A DNA stretch of 64,000 nucleotides from Puccinellia tenuiflora (GCA_012064385.1 QRDG01000403.1:37261-101260), one strand, 5' to 3'. Shown: positions 34,773-47,751, numbered from the stretch's first letter. Numbers and translations are program-made. Notes: generated from the letters alone by a model not told the origin.

Positions 34773-34780
34773 CTATAAAA
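34773..34780 (+). promoter_or_regulatory. TATA box of truncated host gene
   Basis: CTATAAAA, 138 bases upstream of the ATG at 34918; the spacer is CT-rich ('cttcttcttcctcc') like a plant 5' UTR. Confidence 0.6.
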
Positions 34781-34917
34781 GGCCTAGCCTAGTATTCATT
34801 TTATTGGCACCACTTAGCATATCATCTTCTTCTTCCTCCTTCGTCTTGGCTCCCTAGCTCGACCCCCGAGCCTCTTCTTGCCTGCTCGATCTTTACTCTT
34901 CAAGATAGTTAGTACAC

Positions 34918-34949
34918 ATGGCTTCCGGCGGCGCTAAGGTGGTGGTGGT
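34918..34949 (+). pseudogene. First codons of a host gene interrupted by a Copia LTR
   Basis: ATG in good context (acacATGGC) starts 'MASGGAKVVV'; after 32 bases the LTR begins (TGTTAAATAA at 34950). A short basic-then-valine start could be a signal peptide, so a small secreted protein is possible. The rest of the gene should follow the element's 5' LTR but is missing in the window. Confidence 0.6.
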
Positions 34950-35860
34950 TGTTAAATAATTCGGTAAGTTAACAATGAAAAAGTCAACAGCATTTAGAAT
35001 TAACCAGCTTATGGTGACAAACTGAAGCAACCTGTGATCTACTGCAATTATCACAAGAAAGAAGAAGAGAACACCTAGCAAAGCTAGTAGCCAGAATAGC
35101 CTTTGCAACAGCATGACAAAAAGCCAACAGAACAAGAAAAACACTACTGAATTTTTCAGTCTGAAACGCAAGTGTTGAAGTACAGACCTGACGAAAATGA
35201 GGAGGTGGAAGTGGAGATGCAGAGCAGCGAGCAGCGTGCAGAAGCATTTCCCAGAACCTTGATTGCCCCGGCACCCGTGCAGGTCAGCAAGCCGGAGAAG
35301 GAACGGAGATTACTGCTCTCCCCGTCCTGCAGCACGGCAGGAAAGGGATGGCGAGGCTTCGACGGCGAAACAAGGAAGAACTGAGGTGAGTGCTTTTCCT
35401 GTGTGTCTTCCGATCTGGGACGTCTCCCTTTTATAGACTCGAATCAGCAGCCAACCCTAAACAACGAACTGCCTAAACTTCAGGATCCGCCCCCTGACGT
35501 TTCTCCCACGCGCTCCTCCTCCTGCGGCAACTGCTTGTGCAAGCTTATCCACCGGAGAGTTCGTGCGGCAGCCGTGGTACTGTTAACGAAGTGGACTTCA
35601 GTTTGTAGCAATCAAACACACCAGAGTCCAATTCAGTTAGCAACCGAGTCAATGGACACAAGATAAAATCTTGAAGCACTCGATTGCAAAATTCTGAATC
35701 AAACTAAGTTTCTGAATATTGACAGCTGGACTGAACCAAGAACAAAGGTTCAGGCTTTGTCTTCCACTTATATATGACAGTACCGTCATGACAATTTCCT
35801 TATGAAAATATAGTGTAATTGTCATTGCTATAAAGCTCTAATTACACTTTATTTCCAACA
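34950..35860 (-). repeat. 3' LTR of minus-strand Copia element
   Basis: 911 bp. On the minus strand it starts TGTTGGAAATAAAG directly after the polypurine tract 'acttggtggggat' (35873-35861) and ends 'atttaaca' at 34950. A TATA box (TCTATAAAAGGG, minus) is at about 35427-35438. The second LTR is missing because the element is cut at 40654. Confidence 0.8.
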
Positions 35861-35873
35861 ATCCCCACCAAGT

Positions 35874-36402
35874 TGTCATGACCTACATTAGTTCTCCTCT
35901 TGTCTTTTTATATACCAACTTTAGGATATAGGCCCGACAGGGTTGATCTATATCTTACACTTCAGAGTTCACCTTCTTACAACTAATCAATGGACGTACC
36001 TTGAATTGATAGTTTTGTGTAATTGGGTTTCATCTTAATGTTAAGTCAGTACTAGACCGCTTGGAACCAGGCCTGCGGTGAAGCTTTAAGGTCTTGCTTC
36101 CTAATCTTTTCATGAGCTCTTTATGAAGTTCACCCATACTTCATTAGTTCAGACCACAACCAAAGCCCATATAGGTATGTCTTTTATAGGCTTACCCTGC
36201 GAGTTGGTGCCTTACCAATTTAATTGGTCACAAGACATATTCTGACTAAAAGTCATCCTGCCAAGCAGTATTTTAGAGTATCATCTACTGATGGGAAATG
36301 AACAGAAGTTTATACTCTCTAGTTACTTAACAGCTTGTTATTCCCATTGTCCAATTCATGGGATCTCCAATCACAAGGACAGGGTTTCTGCTGTCAAGAA
36401 AC
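35874..36402 (-). other. 3' untranslated part of the Copia element
   Basis: Lies between the pol stop codon and the polypurine tract, with no frame. Confidence 0.6.
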
Positions 36403-38617
36403 TCATGTGGGTCTCAGGCCCATTTCCCTTGATGCACATTCTATCACTGTTCGTGATAGTCCTTTAGTAAAAGGATCAGCCAAATTTTTACATGTGTTTA
36501 TATAATCAATGGCAATCACTCCTGAATTTTTCAGGGACCTGACTGACTTGATTCTGCGTTTCACATGCCTTGAGGATTTCAAATTATCCTTTGCACTTTT
36601 AATTTTAATGATAACTGTCTGGTTGTCACAGTTTATCAATATTGCAGGAATTGGCTTCTCTATCATGGGCATTTCCATGAGTAGCTCTCGCAGCCATTCT
36701 GCTTCAACCGTTGCAGTGTCAAGAGCCACCAGTTCAGCCTCCATTGTTGATCTGGTGAGTATTGTTTGCTTACGCGATCTCCATGACACTGCCGCACCTC
36801 CTAGTGTGAAAATGTACCCACTAGTAGCTTTGATTTCATCAGCGTCTGAGATCCAGTTGGAATCACTGTACCCCTCTAGGACTGCAGGGTACCCAGAGAA
36901 ATGTAGACCATAAGTAGATGTGCCTACTAAATATCTCATAACCCGGTCTAGTGCAACCCAATGTTCATTTCCAGGATTAGAGTTAAACCTGCTCAGTTTG
37001 CATATAGCATAAGAAATGTCCGGTCTAGTTGCACTAGCCAAATACATTAGGGAACCAACCATTTGTGTGTATCTTAACTGATCAATTGCTTGTCCTCTAT
37101 TTTTCCGAAGCTTAAGACTCGGGTCGTAAGGTGTTGGAGATGATTTAAATTCAGAGAAACCAAACCTGCTCAGAATTTTCTCCACATAATGGGATTGACT
37201 TAACGTAATCCCATCTTCACCTTTGATTACTTTAATGTTAAGAATAACATCTGCTTCCCCCAAATCTTTCATATCGAAATTGTGTGACAAGTAACTTTTA
37301 GTGTCATTGATCACATTGATATTGGTTCCAAAGATTATAATATCATCCACATAAAGACAGAGAATTACACCTTCACCCCCACCAAATTTATAGTACACGC
37401 ATTTATCAGCATCATTTACCAAGAACCCTCACTACCACAGAAATGGCTATCAGTGGCGCACCAAATTGCAATTCTGTGGCGCACCCCAGGTTTGCTGGGT
37501 GCGCCACAGAATTCTCGCCACAAAAATATTTTCTGTGGTGCACCTTGCTTGGTGCACCACAGAAATGTGAGAATTCTGTGGCGCACCTGGCCTGGTGCGC
37601 CACAGAATTCTGAAAAAATTCAAAAAATGCAAAAAAAATATATAAAAAGTTTCAAAAAAATTCAGAAAAATTAAAATATGAAATAATATGAAAAATCCTA
37701 ATTATTTGAATTTTTTCAGATTTTTTGCACATTTTGATCTGATACCTTCCCGCTAGGTCACCCATCACGCTTAACTTCTAAGTTCCACCCACTTCACCTA
37801 CCCCTGTGCTACTCAAGTTCTTATTAATATATATATCATATGAGTCCTCTTAAGTCTTGTATGTGTATATGTTATGTATGTGTTATAAATGTGTGTTTTT
37901 AAATTTCAGATTTTTCAAAAACTTCTAAACTTTCAAAAGGAGATTCAAAAGTTTCAAAAAGATCCAAAAAAATTCAAAAACATAATTTTTAAAAAAAACC
38001 TTAAAATTTTTCAAAAAATCCAAAAAATTCAAAAAACTTAAATTTTTTTAAAAACTTTTAAAACTCAAAAAATCCAAAAAAATTCAAAAAACTTATTTTT
38101 TAAAAAAACTTTTAAAAATTCAAAAAATCCAAAAAATTCAAAAAATTTATTTAAAAAAAACTTTAAAACATTCAAAAATTCAAAAATCAAAAAATTCAAG
38201 AAATCCAAAAATTTCAACAATCTTCTTTGTTATAACTTTTTTTTGGAATTTTTTATTTTTTTTTCTTTTTTGAATTTTTTTGATTTTGTAGAAAAAAATC
38301 GTCTGTTTCAAATAACTTTTTTTTCTTTTGGAATTTGAGAAATCTGTGAATTGCTGACTTGGTAAACCCGGGTGAAATCGAACTCGAATTTTTCTCTAGT
38401 TTTTTTTGATATATTAAACGCATTTTTTCGACGTCGTATGCAAAAGTTATGGACGTTTTACATTTTTTTCCTGGTTTTTTGCAAAAAGGTCAAAATTCAT
38501 ATTTCAAAATTTCTATACATACTAGACACTCAAACCTAACTACATGTCAAAGGATTTTATTTATTGAAATTTTTATCATTTTCTTTTACTTCCTGCAAAA
38601 CTAAAAAGTCGATCCAC

Positions 38618-38635
38618 GGGGGGGGGGGGGGGGGG
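38618..38635. repeat. G18 homopolymer
   Basis: Uninterrupted run of 18 G, prone to sequencing error and able to form a G-quadruplex. Confidence 0.9.
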
Positions 38636-38650
38636 TGGGATTTGAAAAAA

Positions 38651-39066
38651 ACATTCTGTGGCGCACCAAACTTGGTGCGCCACAGAAAGTAGCTATTCTG
38701 TGGCGCACGGGCACTCATGCGCCACAGAAAGTAGCTATTCTGTGGCGCACCGTGGCTAGTGCGCCACAGAAAGATGAATTTCTGTGGCGCACCAGCCACG
38801 ATGCGCCACAGAAAAGGCCGAGATGGACCACCGGCCTACTGATTGAAGGTGGGGCCCACACGTATTCTGTGGCGCATGAAGAATGGTGCGCCACAGAAGT
38901 CTCTCTTTCTGTGGCGCATGGCGTGCAGTGCGCCACAGAAAGTTGATATTCTGTGGCGCATGGGCTAAGGATGCGCCACAGAATGTTCAAATTTCAGTGG
39001 CGCATCGACAGCCATGCGCCACAGAATAATTTTTTGTGGCGCATAAATTAAGGGTGCGCCACAGAT
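38651..39066. repeat. Array of nine hairpins, right side of the CACTA derivative
   Basis: Nine successive palindromes, each about 35 bases, with the constant arm TGTGGCGCA and variable 8-12 base loops; spacing is 10-60 bases. Three more plus a partial one stand at 37448-37607 on the left side. Confidence 0.9.
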
Positions 39067-40654
39067 AGGCAACCTCCCTATAATGCTTTTCCTGGTAGTG
39101 TCTGCTGATGTGAGAGTTTTGTCAAACTTCTCATTATATAGGGATTTCTTCAATTTACATACCATCTCCTCTTGCCCTGTAGCTACAAATCCATCAGGTT
39201 GCTGCATATAAATTTCCTCTTCTAGTTCTCCATTTAGGAATGCTGTTTTCACATCCATTTGATGGATTAGAAATTTATATGAGGCAGCAAGTGCAATAAG
39301 CACACGAATTGTAGTCAGCCTTGCCACAGGGGAGTAGGTATCAAAATAGTCTTCTCCCTCTTTTTGGGTAAAACCCTTAGCCACTAGCCTAGATTTAAAT
39401 TTCTCTATTGTACCATCTGGTCTTAGTTTTCTTTTAAAAATCCATTTGCAACCCACGGGCTTACAGCCTATAGGACGTGGACAGATTTCCCAAGTTCCAT
39501 TAGCAAGGATTGAATCCATTTCGCTTTGGACTGCTTCCTTCCAGTAATCTGCATCAGGAGATGCAAAGGCTTCTAGAAGAGTTCTTGGTTCATCATCCAC
39601 TAAAAACACAGCAAAATCATTGCCAAAGGATTTTTCCATCCTTTGTCTTTTGCTCCTCCTAGGAACAAATTCTTCACTGTTGTTTTCTACATCTGGAATT
39701 TCAGTGGGTATCATGGGTTCAGGTATAGGATTGGTAATCAAGTTGTCAGATTGTGTCTCATTCCTTTTCATTGGGAAGATGTTTTCAAAGAACACTGCAT
39801 CAGATGACTCAATCACAGTGTTGACGTGAACATCTGCTACACCTGATTTAATCACTAGAAATCGATAGGCAATAGAGTTCTTGGCATACCCCAGAAATAC
39901 ACAGTCAATTGTCTTAGGTCCTAACTTGCGTTTCTTGATAGCAGGTACATTTACCTTGGCTAAGCAACCCCAAGCACGCAGAAATCTGAGGGTGGGCTTT
40001 CTACCTTTCCATCCCTCGTAGGGGGTTTTCTCTCCTTTTGATGTGGGAACTCTGTTCAATACATAACATGCTGCTAATACTGCCTCCCCCCACCATGGCT
40101 TAGGTAAACCTGAGCTGTCCAACATGGCATTCACCAGGTCAGTAAACGTTCGATTTTTCCTCTCTGCCACTCCGTTGGACTGAGGTGAATAAGGTGCAGT
40201 TGTTTCATGTATGATACCATGTTCAGCACAAAATCAGAGAATTCTTTTGAAAGGTATTCTCCTCCCCTATCAGACCTTAGACGTTTGATTTTCTTGTCCA
40301 GTTGAGTCTCTACTTCTGCCTTGTATATTTTAAAACATTCTAGTGCCTCATCTTTCGTTTTTACTAAGAATAAATACACCACCTAGTTGCATCATCTATG
40401 AATGTCATCATGCACCTTTTTCCTGCTCTGGTTAACACTCCATTCATTTCACATAAGTCAGAATGGATTAGATCAAGAGGTGCTAGGCCCTTTTCACCAA
40501 CAGCTTTGAAAGGTTTTCTTGGCTGCTTGGCTTGGACGCATGCCTGGCACTTAGATCCTTTAACGATGGGCAAGTTAGGTATTAATTCAAGTTTGCACAG
40601 CCGAATTAGACGATCGAAATTTATATGACACAACCGAGAGTGCCAAACAGATGC

Positions 40655-42535
40655 TGTTGGGAATATGACCTAGAGGCAATAATAAAATGGTTTATTAGCA
40701 TATTCATGTTTATGATAATAGTTTATTATCCATGCTATAATTGTATTAAATGGAAACATAATACATGTGTGGAATATAAACAACCAGGTGTCCCTAGTAA
40801 GCCTCTACTGGACTAGTTCGTTAGTCAAGAGATGGTTAGAGTTTCCTAACCATGGACTTGTTATAGTCACTTGATAATGGAGTCATATCATTAGGAGTAA
40901 TGATGTGATGGACAAGACCCGATAATAAAGAGTTGCAATTGATCGTGTCACAACAAGTTTCATTGCCAACACTTTTAGTATGCCAAGTATAGTTTCCTTA
41001 GACCATGAGATTATGTCACTCCCGTTTACCGGAGGAATGCTTTGTGGACATCAAACGTCACTTCGTAACTGGGTGATTATAAAGGTGGCTTTCAGGTATC
41101 TCCGATGGTATTTGTTGGGTGACATGAATCAAGACTGGGATTTGTCCTTCCTTGTGACGGAAAAGATATCTCTGGGCCCTCTCGGTAATATAGCATCAGA
41201 AAGGTTGCAACCATGTGATTAAGTGTTAATCACGGAGATCCTATATTATGGACGAGTAAAGAGAATTTGCCAGGTAACGAGATTGAACTAGATATGGAGA
41301 TATTGACGATCAAGTCTCGGGCAAATTAAATATCGGTGAGACAAAGGGAATCGTATATGAGATTAAGAATCTCCGGCATCGTGGTTCAATCGATAAGGAA
41401 CTTCGTTGAATATGTAGGAGTCAATATGGACATCCCGGTCCCGCTGTTGATTATTGATTTGATCATGTCTGCATGTTCTCGAACCCGTAGGGTCACACAC
41501 TTAATGCTCCGATGTAGCTAGGGTTAGCGATGAGATAATTGATGGAATGAACGAATGGTGATTCGGAGTCTCGGATGGGATCCCGGACGTCACGAGGAGT
41601 TCCGGAGTGGTCGGGAGAATAAGATTCATATAAGGAAAGTGGTTTCCGGAGGTATCGGAAAAGTTCCGGGATTTTCTGGAAGGGTTCCGGAATATTCTAG
41701 AAGGTTCTAGAGGAGTCTAGAAGTGGGGCCCATAGGAGTATGGGGCCCACATGGGATATAGGAGTGGTGGACTGGCCTAGGGCCAGCCGCACCACCTAGC
41801 CCCAAGGGGGCCCATGCGGCATGGGCTAAAGGCCCATGAGGGGAGGGGGCAACCCTAACCCTAAGGGGGCTTGCTTGGGAAGCAAGCCTCCCCTAGCCGC
41901 CGGCCCTAGGAGGGGGTGGGGCGCAGCCCCCTGGCCTCCTATATAAAGGGGGGTAGGGGAGGGCTGCCGCACCAATGCGTGCTTCCCCAGGTGCCCTAGC
42001 CGCCACCCCCCTCCTCCATAACCTCCTCCTGCTCCACCCCTCTCCCCGGAGGGCTGCCGCCATCTCCTCCACCAAGGCTTGCCGCACCACCCCTAGATGT
42101 AGGGCTGCTACTGCACCTCCTCCTCTCCCTCTCCTCTTGCTTGGCTTGGCGAAGCCATGCTCGTGGAGATCATCATCATCAACGCCACCACAACCGTCGT
42201 GGTGCCGAGATCCATCTAGCCATCTCCACCTTGCTTGCGGGATCAAGAAGGCGGAGATCTACATCGAGCCGTACGTGTGGATACCGCGGAGGTGCTACCC
42301 CTTGTGGCACTTCGTCGGATTGGACTTCGAGGAAATACATCTCCTCGCGACTAGATGAGTCTAGTTGCGGGGATCGACTAGCCAACCCCTGCACCGACAA
42401 AACGCGTTTGTTGATCTTCAAGGGTAAGAGATTGGATCTCATCTTCGCTACCTCCATCTAGTAGATCTAGATCCTTGGGGTTTATTCCGCTTGTTGCGTA
42501 GGAAAATTTTTGTTTTCTATGCTGCGACCCCATCA
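40655..42535 (+). repeat. 5' LTR of non-coding LTR element
   Basis: 1881 bp. First ~870 and last ~370 bases are nearly identical to the 3' LTR; the middle differs strongly. Contains TATA-like 'ctatataaagg' at about 41939. Confidence 0.85.
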
Positions 42536-42536
42536 G

Positions 42537-42549
42537 TGGTATCAGAGCC
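42537..42549 (+). other. Primer binding site (tRNA-iMet type)
   Basis: TGGTATCAGAGCC, one base after the LTR end. Confidence 0.9.
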
Positions 42550-42915
42550 TAGATCTATTCGTAGATGTTGGTGCGATTAGAACACAAGTGTTGTGGGCGT
42601 TGATATTTTATGTTGCTACCTTCTCGCGTGCACTTTGCATCTTTGCGGTATTGTGAGATGAAGCGGCCGGACCAACCTTACTCGTCCACGCACGAGAGAC
42701 CGGTTCACGACTGACATGCAACTTGNGTATCAGAGCCTAGATCTATTCGTAGATGTTGGTGCGATTAGAACACAAGTGTTGTGGGCGTTGATATTTTATG
42801 TTGCTACCTTCTCGCGTGCACTTTGCGTCTTTGCGGTATTGTGAGATGAAGCGGCCCGGACCAACCTTACTCGTCCACGCACGAGAGACCGGTTCCACGA
42901 TTGACATGCAACTTG
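42539..42915 (+). repeat. Direct duplication around an N, probable assembly artefact
   Basis: 42539-42725 repeats as 42727-42915 with a few indels, separated by a single N at 42726. Confidence 0.85.
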
Positions 42916-45900
42916 TTTTGCATAAGTGGCTGGCGGGTGTCTGTTTCTCTTGCTTTAGTGAAGATGCAATTTTCAATGGAAGGCCTTTCAAAAGGATGAG
43001 TAAATAAGCAACTACTATATCACCGTTGTGGTTTTGCGTAGATTAGAACGGTTCTATCTCGTTGACCCAAGCCACGTAAAAATTGCATAAACAAAGTAGA
43101 GGACGTCTAACTTGTTTTTGCAGAGGGGGTCATGTGATGTGGTATGGCCAATATGTGATTTGTGATAATGTATGCAATGATCATGTTTGTAATCTTTCGC
43201 GACTTGCATGTCGTCGAGTACGGCAACCGGCAGGAGCCATATGGTTGTCTTTTATTTTATGTGACCTGCGTGTCATTGAATCACCATGTAATTGCTTTAC
43301 TTTATTGCTAAGAGTAGCATTAGTTGTAGTTGCAATAGTTGGTGGACAACCATGGTGATGGCGCCACGATGATGGAGATCATGCCGGTGCTTTGGAGATG
43401 GAGATCAAAAGCACAAGAAGAAAGGCCATATCATATCACAATTATGAATTGCATGTGATGTTAATCCTTTTATGCACCTTATTGTTATGCTTAGATGTGA
43501 TCGCGACGGTAGCATGATAAGGTGATCTCTCATGTTAATATCAAGATGTGTTCTTCCCTAGTATGCACCGTTGCCAAAGATCTTCGTTTCGAAGCACCAC
43601 GTGATGATCGGGTGTGATAGATTCAACGTTCACATACAACGGGTGTAAGCCAGATTTACACACGCGAAAATACTACGGTTTCCTTGACGAGCCTAGCATG
43701 TACAGACATGGCCTCGGAACACAAGAACCGAAAGGTTAAACACGAGTCATATGGATGATATGATCAACATGGCGATGTTCACCATTGAAGCTACATCATC
43801 TCACGTGATGATCGGTTGTGGTGTAGTGGATTTGGATCGTGTGTCACTAAACAACCAGAGAGATGTTGAGTTTAGTGGGAGTTCATTAAGATGAACTAAA
43901 ATTATCATAAACAAAAGTCCAGATGTCTTTGCAAAAATCCTTGTAGATCATGGTCGACTACGGTAGTCTGTTCGTTGCTGAAAAACTGCGTCTCGATGGG
44001 TCAATTTTGTTAAGTGGTACCTGCGTTGAAAGAAGTCCTACACCCATGCTCAGCTCTACGTGCTAGAAGAACCAATAGGAGATAAACCCAAAATTTCTGC
44101 AAGCGATGAAGAGTACATGGAGTGGTTTTGAACCACCTACTTGAAAGTCAAGTGGATGATGTGCACCTTCATGAATTCTGACCTAAGTAGACAATTCAAG
44201 AACTTGATTGCAATGGAGATTGTTGATGAGCTGAAAAATAGTTTTTCAGCACAAGTTAGAATTGTAAGGTTCGAATGTCTGAACGGTTTTCTTTCACTCA
44301 AGATGGAAGAGAACACTTGCTTGGAACAACACCTGAGGATAATGCATGAGATACATCATCGTCTAGTGCTTGTTTGGAACCACGAGATGAATGACGGTTT
44401 CGCGATAGATGGGGTGATACGCTAGCTTCTCCCCAGCTTCAAGAATTGTGTCGGAGACTAGGTCATGGGAAGGGATTTGATCACTTTCTGTGAGTTTGTG
44501 TCTCGGCTGCGTCATGTCAAAGTGGAACCCATAGCAAGAGAAGTTGACAATGCAGAAAGTATATATTGATATACAGTTATAANGAGGATAATGCATGAGA
44601 TACATCATCGTCTAGTGCTTGTTTTGGAACCACGAGATGAATGATGGTTTCGCGATAGATGGGGTGATACGGCTAGCTTCTTCTCCCCAGCTTCAAGAAT
44701 TGTGTCGGAGACTAGGTCATGGGAAGGGATTTGATCACTTCTGTGAGTTTGTGTCTCGGCTGCGTCATGTCAAAGTGGAACCCATAGCAAGAGAAGTTGA
44801 CAAAGCAGAAAGTATATATTGATATACAAGGTATAAGTGTTTAAGTCTAAATTGCAATTGTGGCAGTTTCAATAAGTATTTGATACTCATTCTGTTTTAT
44901 GAAAACAGACCTGCTGCTTGAGATTTAGATAAAGGATATAGGAGGGCGTTGCAGAATGATGGCAATCAAGGAGTTGATGCCGGCAATGATCTGTCCCTAC
45001 ATTTATCATTTGGATTAGAGGATTTGAATAAGTTTTGTAATCGAATTAAGTGTGATTTTAATTAGTGTGTCTTGCTTATGTGAGACGGTTATTCATGTAA
45101 AGACAATGGTTGTTTCTATTTTCATGAGTGATCCTTTTTGGAAATCACAAGTTTTCGATTATAAGTGTATTATTCTTATTATAATCTAAATGATAAATTG
45201 GTTGAACATTTATAAATAAAAGACATGCTAATGATATCCAAAACTTAATAATGACAATTGTTTTAGTCGTGCTAAATATTGAATAAACATTTTGATGTTT
45301 TATCAATGCGCCTTATTGTAAGGAGTATGACTAAAATGCCACCCTTGGAAGTGTGCCATGAATTGCCGAAAATAAACACAAGTGTTGGTTGTATTTTCAG
45401 CAAATGTTAGATGTCATTATTTTGTGTACTCCATCATAAATGATTAAATAGGTGTATTTATTCGAGTTATGATATTTGATGAGATCAAATAAATTTCTGG
45501 AGTTTAGGATATTAAGTTAACAAGAAAATTGAGTCTTTATGATTTGATCAAAAGAGACAAAATATTTGAGTTATATGTTAGTATGCGGACTTGTGAGAAG
45601 TGTTATCACAAATTACAATATTTAGAATATTTTCAAAGGAGTTTGATATGTCCTAAGATATTGTAATCACACACTATTTGATATTGTGTGGTCTCAAAGA
45701 AGGGTATTATTTCGGGGTTTAATAATAGCATTTAGATTTATATGATAAACACTCTGTTTTAAATAAGGGTCTATTTAATGATTTGCTTTTCACGTATGAG
45801 TTATGTGAAACAGTGGTTTCAATAATTATGGGATAATTAGAAACTATTGCAAATAAAGTTTGTAGTATATTCATAAGTGTGACTATGAATGTGATTCCAC

Positions 45901-47751
45901 AATATGAGACTAAAAGGGGCAAACCAATTTGTTGGTTGTGCTAAGTATTTTAGTGGTTTTTATCGTGAAAAGGTTTCATTGATAAAAGAATTGATGGAAT
46001 AAATGAAAAGCTAAAACCTTGCTTGTTTATGTATCAAGTGGCACATATGTAAAGTGCTATGTTGGTTAAAACTTGACACATAAAGGAATTAATGATGGTG
46101 ATCATTGAATTTCGGTTTAGCTTGTCTTAAGAAAAGTAGGATTCAAGAATATTGCATTTTGTCAAGTAACAAAATGATATTCATGATTTACTTGTCATGT
46201 TTGAGAAACAAGACATACCTATGAAACTACAAAAGAAGAAATAGATGTCTTAAATACGAAAGTGACTGAGAGTCATTCCTTGTTAAGTTTGAATCGCGAA
46301 GTAACTGTTGCTTGATTTTGTGAAAGCGTTGTTTCACATATTTATTCTTCAAAAGGGTTTGTAAGGAATAAATAAAACTTACTGGACAAAAGCACAAGAG
46401 GTAAAGCTCTTTAACATATTCAATGTTGTTAACTACATGGTGTAGTTGTGCTTAAAGTCAAAAGGATTTATGCTAGCAAAGTACTGGCATTCGTATAAAG
46501 AGTTCTCGATATTAATAGTTAATTAAGAATTTTGGAGGTGTCCAAAATATCGAGAAAATACACAGGTGTGATCTAATTAAGATATGTGGCGACATATGTT
46601 AAGTTAGAGCAGAAACTATTTTCCATGATCAAAATATGTGGTGACATATGTTTGAGTGGGAGCTAGTTAATCATGGTCAAATATAGAGATAACATATTTC
46701 TAAGTGGGAGCCAAAGTGGTTTCACAATTTAATATGTGTATGGTGTATATTTTAGTGGGAGTTTACAACATCTTGTTTGAGTGAAATGGAGATTTCATAA
46801 ATGTTGTAAATAAGTCAGGAACCAACGTATAACTTATGAAGTTAGTTTGAATGTCAAATATCCATGGAGATGGATGTATCTATGGAGGATAGATATGTTT
46901 GATAACATTATGTCAGGATGTTTTACCTAAGTAAGATTTTGAAGGAGTTCAAAATGAACAAGTGAAGAAAGGTTCATTTTTGCTTGTGAGAAATAGGTGA
47001 AACATTGAGTTGATAACTCAGTACAAAATGATGGTTGGAGGATATGTTAGAATTCGCTATGAATCATTCATAGGACTAAACATATAAGAACCATGTGTTT
47101 GTATTTGACGATATGTGACCCAATTTCTTGGTTAGAAGAACATGTTAAATGAGGAGTCATTTTTCATGGAGTTGAGATAATAGAATCTAGAGATCGGTAG
47201 ACTTGGTTGAAGTCATAAAACCAAACTAGATTGGGGATCTCATGATAGCAGAAGCGCAGCGAAAGCATGATCGAAAATATCGAAGTGACTTTATAGCACT
47301 GTCGATTTGTGAGTCTACAACATATAGGAGTATATGATTAATTCAAGGATCAAAAGATATAATATTATGGTTTGAGAAATTTTGTTTCAAGATTGAGTGA
47401 GTTCCGGGTGCACATGCTATGTGAAAGTTCCTTTTGACTGATCATACGTCATGTAGGCATAAAAGGGAAACGAAAATCTCACTCTCTAACCAAATATATT
47501 ATATTCATCATGTGATGATGTGAATTATCATGTGATGATAATAGGTTTATCATGAGATGATAAAGTAATGTCAAATTAGGTGACATTGACGTTTTGCAAA
47601 GAACATAAAGAACTGTATAGTACAGAGCACGGACAGAACCTCTTCCACGAGCAAACATGATCAGCACTGAGACTCCATGAGTGTTAGACACCATGAGTGT
47701 TGGATCGAGAAAATGTAAACTAGATTATTGACTCTAGTGCAAGTGGGAGAC
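42916..47751 (+). other. Interior of the non-coding LTR element
   Basis: Degenerate Copia-derived sequence without usable frames. The motif AGTGGGAG recurs near 43876, 46655, 46704, 46756 and 47742, and 'gtgacatatgtt' recurs near 46590 and 46640. A second N-linked duplication lies at 44335-44837. Confidence 0.6.
44335..44837 (+). repeat. Second direct duplication around an N, probable assembly artefact
   Basis: 44335-44582 repeats as 44584-44837; the first copy lacks several single bases present in the second, as expected at a low-quality read end. N at 44583. Confidence 0.85.

Larger units (their letters stand above)
37430..39100. mobile_element. Non-autonomous CACTA element made of hairpins, inserted in Copia RT
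   Basis: 1671 bp with ends CACTACCA and TGGTAGTG. The 3-bp target repeat is CCT (37427-37429) and TCT (39101-39103, one change), and removing the insert keeps the reverse transcriptase frame. Near both ends lie repeated palindromes built on TTCTGTGGCGCAC...GTGCGCCACAGAA. The core (37620-38560) is AT-rich with 'aaaaattcaaaaa' runs and no gene. It must rely on a transposase from elsewhere. Confidence 0.85.
36403..40654 (-). pseudogene. pol: Copia Pol, 5'-truncated, frameshifted and interrupted by a CACTA element
   Basis: On the minus strand from 40654: GAG-pre-integrase ('LCHINFDRLIRLC', 'CQACVQAKQPRKPFKA'), integrase ('LIHSDLCEMNGVL', 'RLRSDRGGEYLSKEF', 'AERKNRTFTDLVNAMLD'), reverse transcriptase ('GCKWIFKRKLRPDGTIEKFK', 'HQMDVKTAFLNGELEEEIYM'), then the 37430-39100 insertion, then 'LCLYVDDIIIFGTN' (catalytic YVDD kept) and RNase H ('SNWISDADEIKATSGYIF'). 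Frameshifts occur near 40380 and 40230, and a small deletion follows 'KKSLY' at about 39140. Protease and gag are lost: the LTR element at 40655 replaces them. It ends at TGA, 36403-36405. Confidence 0.9.

Noticed and set aside
38651..39066. Regularly spaced palindromes resembling a CRISPR array
   Set aside because: This is a plant genome, unit spacing is irregular, and the repeats lie inside a transposon with CACTA ends.
41893..42457. Frames inside the long LTR
   Set aside because: LTR leader sequence; the same frames recur in the other LTR with shifts and show no domain.
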